The position numbers were made by a program, and so were the translations under genes. From Rhabdaerophilum sp. SD176 (GTDB taxonomy: Bacteria; Pseudomonadota; Alphaproteobacteria; Rhizobiales; Beijerinckiaceae): a stretch of DNA of 64,000 nucleotides. Every line of letters begins with the position of its first letter. Within the stretch, counting starts at the first letter, position 1. The notes beneath the pieces are model-generated. The model did not search any database and had not been told where the DNA came from. It saw only the letters and a program-made list of their open reading frames with translations. Of this stretch, positions 55,298 to 62,566 are shown one piece after another. The stretch is from NCBI RefSeq assembly GCF_030143245.1, contig NZ_JARJNS010000002.1, forward strand, positions 310,001 through 374,000. Direction: 5' to 3'.

Positions 55298-56614
55298 ATG
55301 TTACGTCAACTCACGCTCACAGCGCTGGCGGCGGCGGGCTTTGCCTCGCTGGCCGCGCCGGCGGTTGCGCAGGACACGGTCTATGTGCCGCTGCTGACCT
55401 ATCGCACGGGGCCGTTTGCGGGTTCGGGCATCCATATCGCCAACGGCATGCGCGACTATCTCGAGATGCTGAACCAACGCGATGGCGGCATCGGCGGGGC
55501 GAAGATCATCATCGAGGAATGCGAGACGGGCTACGACACCAAGAAGGGTGTCGAATGCTACGAATCGACCAAGGGCAAGAATCCGGTTCTCTACAATCCC
55601 TATTCGACCGGCATCACCCTGCAGCTCATTCCCAAGGCGGCGGTGGACAAGGTTCCCGTGCTGTCGATGGCCTATGGGCTCTCGGCCTCGGCCGACGGCA
55701 ACAACTTCCCGTGGGTGTTCAACCCGCCGGTCACCTACTGGGATGGCGCTTCGGTGTTCATCCGCCACGTGCTGCAGGCCGAGGGCGGCAACATCAAGGG
55801 CAAGACGATCGGCCTGATCCATCTTGACGCGCCGTTCGGCAAGGAGCCGATCCCGGTTCTCGAGGCTTTGGCCAAGGAATACGGCTTCAACCTGAAGCTC
55901 TATCCGGTGCCCGCGGCACAGATGCAGAACCAGGGCTCGGTCTGGCTGTCGATCCGCCGCGACCGCGTGGACTGGATCTACAACCAGGGCTGGGGTGCCA
56001 TGAACCCGACGGCCGTGAAGGAAGCGGTCAAGAACGGCTTCCCGATCAACAAGCTGGTCGGTGTCTGGTGGGCCGGCGGGGATGACGATGCCCGTGCGGG
56101 CGAAGCCGGCGCCAAGGGCTACAAGACGCTGAACTTCCACAATACCGGGGCCCAGTTCCCGGTGATGCAGGACATCCTGAAGCACGTCTTCGACAAGAAT
56201 CTCAGCCAGGCCAAGCGTGAGCAGGTGGGCGAGAACCTCTATAATCGTGGCGTGTACAACTCGATGCTGATCGCCGAGGCCGTCCGCACGGCCCAGCGCC
56301 TGACGGGCAAGAAGGCCGTGAACGGTGCCGATGTGCGCCGCGGCCTCGAAGCGCTCAACATCACCGAGGCCCGCCTCAAGGAAATCGGGATGGAAGGCTT
56401 TGCCGCACCGGTCAAGGTCACCTGTGCCGACCATAACGGCCATAACAAGGTGTTCGTCTCGCAATGGGATGGCACCAAGTATGTGAAGGCCTCGGACTGG
56501 ATCGAGCCGCTGAAGAACATCGTCCGCCCGCTGATCGAACAGGCAGCGAAGGAATATGTCTCGAAGGATGCCGGCTGGCCGAAGCGCACGGAAGCCTGCG
56601 ACGCGCCGGCCTAA
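55298..56614 (+). CDS. Branched-chain amino acid-type ABC transporter substrate-binding protein
   Basis: 438 residues. Signal peptide MLRQLTLTALAAAGFASLAAPAVAQ, then the type I periplasmic-binding fold (VYVPLLTYRTGPFAGSGIHIANGMRDYLEMLNQRDGGIGGAKIIIEECETGYDTKKGVECYESTK). Larger than LivJ (~370), with an insertion region near the C-terminus. AAAGGAGGAAG is a strong ribosome-binding site 5-6 bases before ATG 55298. Receptor of this importer; the neighbouring CoA ligase suggests an organic or aryl acid, but amino acids are equally possible. Confidence 0.9.
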   Translation: MLRQLTLTALAAAGFASLAAPAVAQDTVYVPLLTYRTGPFAGSGIHIANGMRDYLEMLNQRDGGIGGAKIIIEECETGYDTKKGVECYESTKGKNPVLYNPYSTGITLQLIPKAAVDKVPVLSMAYGLSASADGNNFPWVFNPPVTYWDGASVFIRHVLQAEGGNIKGKTIGLIHLDAPFGKEPIPVLEALAKEYGFNLKLYPVPAAQMQNQGSVWLSIRRDRVDWIYNQGWGAMNPTAVKEAVKNGFPINKLVGVWWAGGDDDARAGEAGAKGYKTLNFHNTGAQFPVMQDILKHVFDKNLSQAKREQVGENLYNRGVYNSMLIAEAVRTAQRLTGKKAVNGADVRRGLEALNITEARLKEIGMEGFAAPVKVTCADHNGHNKVFVSQWDGTKYVKASDWIEPLKNIVRPLIEQAAKEYVSKDAGWPKRTEACDAPA

Positions 56615-56691
56615 GCACGGCTGCGACCGAAAACGGGGCGGGCTGCTGGTCCGCCCCCTCCTTCTCTTCCCCGCCTCAACCGGAGCGTGCG

Positions 56692-57516
56692 ATGCAGCCT
56701 GCCAGCGAGACGACCGAACCGATCCTGTCGGTCAACAATATCGAGGTCATCTATGACCACGTGATCCTGGTGCTCAAAGGTGTGTCGCTGACCGTCCCGC
56801 GCGGCGGCATCGTCGCCCTGCTGGGCGCCAACGGTGCCGGCAAGACGACCACGCTCAAGGCGGTGTCGAACTTGCTCAAGGCAGAACGCGGCGATGTCAC
56901 CAAAGGCTCGATCATTTTCGAGGGCGAGCGCGTCGATGCGATGAGCCCGGCCGATCTCGTCCGCCGCGGCTGCATCCAGGTGATGGAGGGCCGGCATTGC
57001 TTCGGCCATCTCACCATCGAGGAGAATTTGCTGACCGGCGCCTTCACCAGACGCGATGGCGGCGCGGCGATCAAGCGCGATATGGAGATGGTCTACACCT
57101 ATTTCCCGCGTCTGCGCCAGCGGATGAAATCCATGTCAGGCTATACCTCCGGCGGCGAGCAGCAGATGTGCGCCATCGGTCGGGCGCTGATGTCGCGGCC
57201 GAAGATGATCCTGCTTGACGAACCGTCGATGGGCCTTGCACCGCAGATCGTCGAGGAGATCTTCGAGATTGTGAAGGATCTCAACGCCAAGGAGGGCGTG
57301 TCCTTCCTGCTGGCCGAGCAGAATACCAACATGGCCCTGAAATACGCCACCTATGGCTACATCATGGAAACCGGCCGCATCGTCATGGATGGTGATGCCA
57401 AGTCGCTGCGCGAGAACGAGGACGTGAAGGAATTCTATCTGGGCGTCTCCGAAGGCGACCGGAAGTCCTTCCGCGAGGTGAAGAGCTACAAGCGCCGGAA
57501 GCGCTGGCTCGCCTGA
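56692..57516 (+). CDS. livF: Branched-chain amino acid-type ABC transporter ATP-binding protein (LivF)
   Basis: 274 residues. Walker A GANGAGKTT (~44-52), CIQVMEGRHCFGHLTIEENLLTGAF, signature YTSGGEQQMCAIGRALMSRP, Walker B MILLDEPSMGLAP and AEQNTNMAL are present. The C-terminal ~30 residues (GDRKSFREVKSYKRRKRWLA) are an unusual basic tail. Last gene of the importer set; a palindromic repeat array follows 42 bases on. Confidence 0.93.
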   Translation: MQPASETTEPILSVNNIEVIYDHVILVLKGVSLTVPRGGIVALLGANGAGKTTTLKAVSNLLKAERGDVTKGSIIFEGERVDAMSPADLVRRGCIQVMEGRHCFGHLTIEENLLTGAFTRRDGGAAIKRDMEMVYTYFPRLRQRMKSMSGYTSGGEQQMCAIGRALMSRPKMILLDEPSMGLAPQIVEEIFEIVKDLNAKEGVSFLLAEQNTNMALKYATYGYIMETGRIVMDGDAKSLRENEDVKEFYLGVSEGDRKSFREVKSYKRRKRWLA

Positions 57517-57558
57517 GGGCGGGCAAGCCGCTTACCGGCGGGGGAAGAGCGCCGTCGC

Positions 57559-57890
57559 GCATCCGCAAACCGGTTCTCCCTTTGCGGGCGGATGGTCCTT
57601 TTCTCAACGCATCCGCTTCATCCGCAAACCGGTTCCCACTTTGCGGGCGGATGGTCCTTTTCTCAACGCATCCGCTTTCTCCGCAAACCGGTTCCCACTT
57701 TGCGGGCGGATGGTCCTTTTCTCAACGCATCCGCTTTCTCCGCAAACCGGTTCCCACTTTGCGGGCGGATGGTCCTTTTCTCAACGCATCCGCTTTCTCC
57801 GCAAACCGGTTCCCACTTTGCGGGCGGATGGTCCTTTTCTCAACGCATCCGCTTTCTCCGCAAACCGGTTCCCACTTTGCGGGCGGATGC
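57559..57890. repeat. Tandem array of a 59-bp palindromic repeat (six copies)
   Basis: TTTGCGGGCGGATG recurs at exact 59-base steps (GCGGG at 57584, 57643, 57702, 57761, 57820 and 57879). Copies 3-6 appear identical; copy 2 differs at two bases and copy 1 is shorter on its left. Each unit forms a hairpin: CCGCAAA pairs with TTTGCGG around an ~11-base loop containing CCGGTTCCCAC, and CATCCGC with GCGGATG outside it. The array begins GCATCC and ends GGATGC, and stops 1 base before the stop codon of the minus-strand permease. It lies between convergent genes. It resembles dispersed REP-like palindromes of Hyphomicrobiales that have been amplified. It fills most of the 375-base gap; no gene is present here. 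Confidence 0.9.
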
Positions 57891-57891
57891 G

Positions 57892-58383
57892 TCAGCGCAC
57901 CAGCATGGTCAGCCAGGCGGCGAGGAAGGGCAGCGGCAGCGAGACGATCACGCGGACCGCAATGAGCCCCATCGGCATCGAGGGCATTTCCCATGTCAGC
58001 ATGCGGTTCAGCGTCAGCAGCGACCAGGCGGTGACATAGGCGATGACCTGCGCGAAATCGGCCCCGGCCTTGAGGGCGGCGGCGCCAAGCGCATAGCCGA
58101 CGACCGGGCCGCCCGGCGTCAGCGCGCCGGCAATCGTGGCGAGCAGGGTGCCCGTCCAGCCGGAATTCGGACCGAACCAGGCCAGCACGGTCTCGCGCGG
58201 GAGCAGGTGAGCGAGGAAGCCGGAACCCAGAATCCCGATCAGAAGCCGTGGCAGCAGATGAAGGAATTGCGCCCGGGCATCGGCGAGGCCCTTGTCGAAG
58301 AGCGGCCGGCCGCGCCGCCAGGCCACGCCCCCGAGCGTCACGGCGATGGCAAAAAGCAGGACCGTGAAAAAGGCGATGATCAT
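57892..58383 (-). CDS. Permease half-protein, C-terminal partner
   Basis: 163 residues with four hydrophobic segments: MIIAFFTVLLFAIAVTLGGVAW, LLPRLLIGILGSGFLAHLL, GTLLATIAGALTPGGPVVGYALGAAALKAG and MGLIAVRVIVSLPLPFLAAWLTMLV. The segment GPNSGWTGTLLATIAGALTPGGPVVGY matches GRGSGLPGLAIAGLIGMLFPAGPFTIF of its neighbour, so both belong to one permease family (ArsP/YraQ-like) divided into two chains. Start ATG 58383 overlaps the upstream stop (ATGA). No cargo known. Confidence 0.75.
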   Translation of the reverse strand: MIIAFFTVLLFAIAVTLGGVAWRRGRPLFDKGLADARAQFLHLLPRLLIGILGSGFLAHLLPRETVLAWFGPNSGWTGTLLATIAGALTPGGPVVGYALGAAALKAGADFAQVIAYVTAWSLLTLNRMLTWEMPSMPMGLIAVRVIVSLPLPFLAAWLTMLVR

Positions 58384-58973
58384 GCCACGCCTCCGGGCCC
58401 GTCGCTGCGGGGCGGGGTGGGCGAGAGCCGTTCGAAGACCGGCGCCCGCGCCATCAGGCCCAGCAGGATCGGCATGGGCATCGACAGCAGAAAGCGGAAC
58501 AGCACGAAATCCGTGCCGAAAAACGGCATTTCCCAGATGATCGCGCGGTTGATGCCGATGAGCAGCCAGGCCGAGATGAAGGTGACGGCCGCGCCGCGAT
58601 CCGCGCCGCTGGCCATCAGCACTACCGCCAGCGGGAAGATGGTGAAGGGGCCGGCCGGGAAGAGCATGCCGATCAGCCCGGCAATGGCGAGGCCGGGCAG
58701 GCCCGAGCCACGCCCGACATAGCGCTCGATCATCTCGCGGGAAATGAGCAGCCGCACGAAGGCGCCGATCAGGCAACCCAAAGCCACCTTGGGGAGGATG
58801 CTCGCGAAGAGCCAGGCATCCTCCATCAGGATCTGCAGCCAGAGGGTCGGGCCCTCCTTGAAGAAAACGTAGGCAGCGGAGCCGAAAGACAGGATCCCCA
58901 CGATGCCCAGGCCCCAGTCGATCCGCTGGTACCAGCGGCGGGGCCCGGCCGTCGGTTCTGGCGCTTCCGGCAC
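58380..58973 (-). CDS. Permease half-protein, N-terminal partner
   Basis: 197 residues: a soluble N-terminus (PEAPEPTAGPRRWYQRID), then a membrane span (WGLGIVGILSFGSAAYVFF) and segments SILPKVALGCLIGAFVRLLI, GLAIAGLIGMLFPAGPFTIFPLAVVL and SAWLLIGINRAIIWEMPFF. It recalls half of the DUF318/YraQ permease family, which is usually one chain of ~340 residues. The pair is probably a heterodimer. Lacks the CxC signature of ArsP arsenical permeases. 6 bases downstream of the DUF533 gene stop on the same strand the gene order is DUF533 separate; linkage of function is unknown. Confidence 0.75.
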   Translation of the reverse strand: MPEAPEPTAGPRRWYQRIDWGLGIVGILSFGSAAYVFFKEGPTLWLQILMEDAWLFASILPKVALGCLIGAFVRLLISREMIERYVGRGSGLPGLAIAGLIGMLFPAGPFTIFPLAVVLMASGADRGAAVTFISAWLLIGINRAIIWEMPFFGTDFVLFRFLLSMPMPILLGLMARAPVFERLSPTPPRSDGPGGVA

Positions 58974-58979
58974 GCCTCG

Positions 58980-59834
58980 TCAGGCCTTGGCTGAGGAGGC
59001 GGCCGCATCGATATGGGCGACGAGGCCAGGCTCGAGGTTCAGCGCCGAGGCGAGGGCGGCGAGGAAATCCTGTTCCTCCTGCAGGTCAGGGTCGATAGCC
59101 AGCCGGGCGGCGGCATAGACTTCGGCGGCCTGTTCCGGCGTGGCCAGCCCGCTGGCCAATGTGCTGATATCGGCGGGATTGGCGAATTCATGCTCAAGGA
59201 AGCTGGCGGCCTCGGCATCGAGCCCGGCGGCCTTGAGGTTGCCGGCAATCGCGGCGCGCTCGGTGGCATCGACAATGCCGTCGGCCGAGGCTGCGGCGAT
59301 CATCGCACGGACGAGGCGCAAGGCGCGCTCCTGCTCGCCGGTCGGGGCCGGCAAAGCCGGAGTCTGGCCCGTCAGCGAGCCGGCCGCGCCCTGGAGGTCG
59401 AGCAGGGGCTTGCCGGCCTGATAGTTCTGCAGCGCCTTGTAGGCGAGCCCGCCGATCAGGGCGAGACCGCCCATCTGCGCAGCGGAGCCGGTGATCGACC
59501 GGCCCGCCTTGGTGCCGAGCAGCACCGCAGCGAGGCCGCCGAGCGCCGCGCCGGTGGCAAGCTGGTTCCGCGAGGCCAGTTCCTTCGCCTGGGCCAGGAA
59601 ATCGGACGGCGAGCGGCCGGTGGCCCCGGTCACCATCTCGCTGGCGCGGGTGGAGGCGCCGGTGCGGGTGTCGAGTTCCGTGGCGGCCTGCTTCACGCCG
59701 CCGCCAGCCTGGTTCAGCACGGCGCCGACGACGCTGCCGACCTGGCCAAGCACCGAGTTGAGGTTCTGGCCGCCCGGCGCGGCATTGCTGCCGGATTGCA
59801 CCAGCATATCAAGAAGCTTCTTCGCGTCGAACAT
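58980..59834 (-). CDS. DUF533/TerB-family protein
   Basis: 284 residues. The N-terminus (MFDAKKLLDMLVQSG... LNSVLGQVGSVVGAVLNQAGGGVKQAA) is Gly/Ala-rich, followed by a hydrophobic region (GAALGGLAAVLLGTKAGRSITGSAAQMGGLALIGGLAYKALQNYQ) that may span the membrane. A TerB-like helical domain ends the chain (ALRLVRAMIAAASADGIVDATERAAIAGNLKAAGLDAEAASFLEHEFANP). ATG 59834 has AGGAGA ~6 bases upstream. DUF533 proteins occur in inner membranes; function unknown. Confidence 0.85.
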   Translation of the reverse strand: MFDAKKLLDMLVQSGSNAAPGGQNLNSVLGQVGSVVGAVLNQAGGGVKQAATELDTRTGASTRASEMVTGATGRSPSDFLAQAKELASRNQLATGAALGGLAAVLLGTKAGRSITGSAAQMGGLALIGGLAYKALQNYQAGKPLLDLQGAAGSLTGQTPALPAPTGEQERALRLVRAMIAAASADGIVDATERAAIAGNLKAAGLDAEAASFLEHEFANPADISTLASGLATPEQAAEVYAAARLAIDPDLQEEQDFLAALASALNLEPGLVAHIDAAASSAKA

Positions 59835-59902
59835 CACCGATCTCCTGCAGGGGTTCCGCCCCCTGATCTGGGGACGGGATGTGGCAATTGCGTGACGGGC
59901 AA

Positions 59903-60751
59903 TCAGTCGCGCAGCAGTTCGTTGATGCCGGTCTTCGAGCGCGTCTGGGCATCGACGGTTTTCATGATCACGGCGCAATAGGTGGCCGGAGCCCAGTTCT
60001 GGCCGGGGATCGGCTTGCCCGGCATCGTGCCCGAGACGACGACCGAATAGGGCGGCACATAGCCCACATGCACGGCGCCGGTCGTGCGGTCGATGATGCG
60101 GGTCGAGGCGCCAAGGAACACGCCCATCGCGATGACCGAGCCTTCGCCGACGATCACGCCCTCGACCACTTCCGAGCGGGCGCCGATGAAGCAATTATCC
60201 TCGATGATCGTCGGGTTGGCCTGGAGCGGCTCAAGCACGCCGCCGATGCCGGCCCCGCCCGAGAGATGCACGTTCTTGCCGATCTGCGCGCAGGAGCCGA
60301 CGCCGGCCCAGGTATCGACCATGGTGCCCTCGTCGACATAGGCGCCGACATTCACGAAAGAGGGCATCAGCACGACGTTGCGGGCGATGAAGGCGGAACG
60401 GCGGACGATGCTGCCCGGCACGGCACGGAACCCGGCTCCGGTGAAATCCTCGGCGCCCATGCCGGCGAATTTCAGCGGGACCTTGTCCCAGTAATTCGCG
60501 CCGCCCGGGCCGCCCGGCATGATCGCGTTGTCACTCAGGCGGAAGGAAAGCAGCACGGCTTTCTTGAGCCATTGGTGCACCGTCCAGGCTTCCGGGCCCG
60601 TCTTGCCGGGTGTCCGCTCGGCCACGCGCAGGCGGCCGGCATCGAGTTCGGCGAGGGCCGATTCCACGGCGTCACGCACCTCGCCGCGCGTCTGGCTGTT
60701 GATGCTGGCGCGGTCTTCCCAGGCCTTATCGATGATCGACGAGAGGGACAT
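59903..60751 (-). CDS. dapD: 2,3,4,5-tetrahydropyridine-2,6-dicarboxylate N-succinyltransferase
   Basis: 282 residues. Left-handed beta-helix hexapeptide repeats ([100 protein letters not shown]) and N-terminal [12 protein letters not shown] match DapD. Transfers succinyl from succinyl-CoA in the lysine/meso-diaminopimelate pathway. Length as expected. Confidence 0.95.
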   Translation of the reverse strand: MSLSSIIDKAWEDRASINSQTRGEVRDAVESALAELDAGRLRVAERTPGKTGPEAWTVHQWLKKAVLLSFRLSDNAIMPGGPGGANYWDKVPLKFAGMGAEDFTGAGFRAVPGSIVRRSAFIARNVVLMPSFVNVGAYVDEGTMVDTWAGVGSCAQIGKNVHLSGGAGIGGVLEPLQANPTIIEDNCFIGARSEVVEGVIVGEGSVIAMGVFLGASTRIIDRTTGAVHVGYVPPYSVVVSGTMPGKPIPGQNWAPATYCAVIMKTVDAQTRSKTGINELLRD

Positions 60752-60815
60752 GGCTTCTTCCTGTGTTCATGGGGCTGTTCGTGGTTGGTCTGGTTCCGGG
60801 ATCGACGGGGCCTTG

Positions 60816-61568
60816 TCAAGCGCGGGGGGGTGCCCGGCCGAGTTCCCGCACGAGGTGGGTCAGGAATTCCGGCAGATCAGGGGTGACGGCGTCGAAGCGG
60901 ATACCGATGGCACCGGGCCCCTCGGTGACGAACCGCTCCCACTCATCCTTGTGGTCGCCGCGGCCATCGGGCACGACGAGGATGGTGCGCATGCCGAGTT
61001 CGGCCGGAATTTCGAGATTGCGCGGAATGTCCTCGAACATCGCCGCGCGCACCGGCGTGATTCCGTGGCGGGCCAGGAATTTCTCGTAGGGCTGGCGGGC
61101 GGGCTTGGGCACGAAATCCGATTCGACAATGTCGAACACGTCATCGAACAGGCCGGCAATGCCGAGCTGGTTGATCGTCGCCTCGGCATGTCGGCGCGAG
61201 CCATTGGTGAAGATGAAGCGGCGCCCGGGCAGCAGGCCGATCGCCTCGGCCAGCCGCGCATCGGGTGGCAGGTTCGAGCGGTCGATGTCATGGACGAAGT
61301 CGAGGAAGGCATGCGGATCAATCGCATGTTCCTTCATCAGCCCGTTCAGCGTGGTGCCATGGACCTGATAGTAATATTTCTGGATCGCGCGGGCGGTCAG
61401 CCCGTCCACGCCCAGCAACTCCGAAATATACTGGGTGATCTTCTGGTCCACCTTGGGCCAGAGATCGGAATGAGGCGGGTAGAGGGTGTTGTCGAGATCG
61501 AAGATCCAGGTGTCGATCCCTTCGAAACGCGCCAGAGCCTGCATCGGACGGTCCATCTTCGTGCTCAC
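60816..61568 (-). CDS. HAD-family pyrimidine 5'-nucleotidase-like phosphatase
   Basis: 250 residues. Motif [10 protein letters not shown] (from D24), motif [11 protein letters not shown], the Lys region in [13 protein letters not shown] and motif [14 protein letters not shown] show a haloacid dehalogenase enzyme of the SDT1/pyrimidine 5'-nucleotidase type. GTG 61568 overlaps the recR stop and ATG 61556 is an alternative, both without a strong ribosome-binding site. Lies between recR and dapD; substrate likely a nucleoside monophosphate or similar phosphate ester. Confidence 0.85.
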   Translation of the reverse strand: MSTKMDRPMQALARFEGIDTWIFDLDNTLYPPHSDLWPKVDQKITQYISELLGVDGLTARAIQKYYYQVHGTTLNGLMKEHAIDPHAFLDFVHDIDRSNLPPDARLAEAIGLLPGRRFIFTNGSRRHAEATINQLGIAGLFDDVFDIVESDFVPKPARQPYEKFLARHGITPVRAAMFEDIPRNLEIPAELGMRTILVVPDGRGDHKDEWERFVTEGPGAIGIRFDAVTPDLPEFLTHLVRELGRAPPRA

Positions 61569-62170
61569 ACCAGGGTCCGGCTGAGCAGGGCAGCGGAGAG
61601 CGTGCCCTCGTCGAGATAGTCGAGTTCGCCGCCCACCGGCACACCATGGGCGAGCCGCGTCACCTTCACACCGGCCTCCGAAAGCAGGTCGGTGATGTAA
61701 TGCGCCGTTGTCTGGCCCTCGACCGTCGCGTTGAGCGCGAGGATCACTTCGCGCACCTCGCCGCTGGTGGCGCGTTCGACAAGGCGTGGCAGGGCGAGAT
61801 CCTCCGGGCCGATGCCATCGAAGGGCGACAGCGTGGCGCCAAGCACATGGTAGCTCGCGCGGATGGCCGCTGCCCGTTCGAGCGCCCAGAGATCGGCCAC
61901 GCTCTCGACCACGACGATGATCGAGCGGTCGCGGCGGGGGTCGCGGCAGATCGTACAGGGATCCTGCGTATCGAGATTGCCGCAGGTGGTGCAGGTCACG
62001 ATCCGCTCGGCCGCCACGCGCATCGCCTCTGCGAGCGGGGCCAGCAATTCCTCGCGCTTGCGCATGAGATGCAGAACGGCGCGGCGGGCCGAGCGTGGCC
62101 CGAGTCCGGGCATCCGCGCGAGAAGCTGGATCAGCCGTTCGATTTCCGGCCCGGCGAGGGATTGCGCCAT
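61565..62170 (-). CDS. recR: Recombination mediator protein RecR
   Basis: 201 residues. Helix-hairpin-helix ([20 protein letters not shown]), four-Cys zinc finger ([16 protein letters not shown]) and Toprim domain ([17 protein letters not shown]) are in order. Acts with RecF/RecO to load RecA at gaps. Part of the dnaX-ybaB-recR block, 10 bases after ybaB. Length normal. Confidence 0.96.
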   Translation of the reverse strand: MAQSLAGPEIERLIQLLARMPGLGPRSARRAVLHLMRKREELLAPLAEAMRVAAERIVTCTTCGNLDTQDPCTICRDPRRDRSIIVVVESVADLWALERAAAIRASYHVLGATLSPFDGIGPEDLALPRLVERATSGEVREVILALNATVEGQTTAHYITDLLSEAGVKVTRLAHGVPVGGELDYLDEGTLSAALLSRTLV

Positions 62171-62180
62171 CGATATCTCG

Positions 62181-62504
62181 TCAGAAGGGCAGCTTGAAGC
62201 CGGGCGGGAGCGGCAGGCCCCCCATCAGGCCCTGCGTCTTCTCGGCGATCACCGATTCCATCTTGGCGCGCGCATCCTGATGCGCGGCAACGACGAGATC
62301 TTCCAGGATTTCCTTCTCGCCCGGCACGAGGAGCGAGGGATCGATGGCGATGCCCTTCATCGAGCCCTTGGCATTGAGCGTGATCTCGACGAGGCCGGCC
62401 CCGGCGCGGCCGGTAATCTCGGTCGCCTCGAGTTCGGCCTGCATGGCCTCCATCTTGGCCTTGAGGCCGCCCATCTCCTTCATCATGCCCATAAGATCAC
62501 GCAT
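62181..62504 (-). CDS. ybaB: YbaB/EbfC nucleoid-associated protein
   Basis: 107 residues. [59 protein letters not shown] is the YbaB signature: N-terminal helix with Met-rich repeats, then a beta core. Binds DNA, thought to be nucleoid-associated. Located between dnaX and recR as in most bacteria. Confidence 0.96.
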   Translation of the reverse strand: MRDLMGMMKEMGGLKAKMEAMQAELEATEITGRAGAGLVEITLNAKGSMKGIAIDPSLLVPGEKEILEDLVVAAHQDARAKMESVIAEKTQGLMGGLPLPPGFKLPF

Positions 62505-62566
62505 GAAAAACTCCCTGTCCTGTCATCGGGGGATTGCCAGCAGAGCTGGGCCATTGGACGAATAAC

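Noticed and set aside
57559-57890. Possible CRISPR array
   Set aside because: The whole 59-bp unit repeats with no variable spacers, and each unit is a palindrome; no cas gene in the window.
57582-58722. Reading frames crossing the 59-bp array (for example 57592-58722, +)
   Set aside because: They reflect the repeat (59 is not a multiple of 3, so three frames open) and then antisense of the permease genes.
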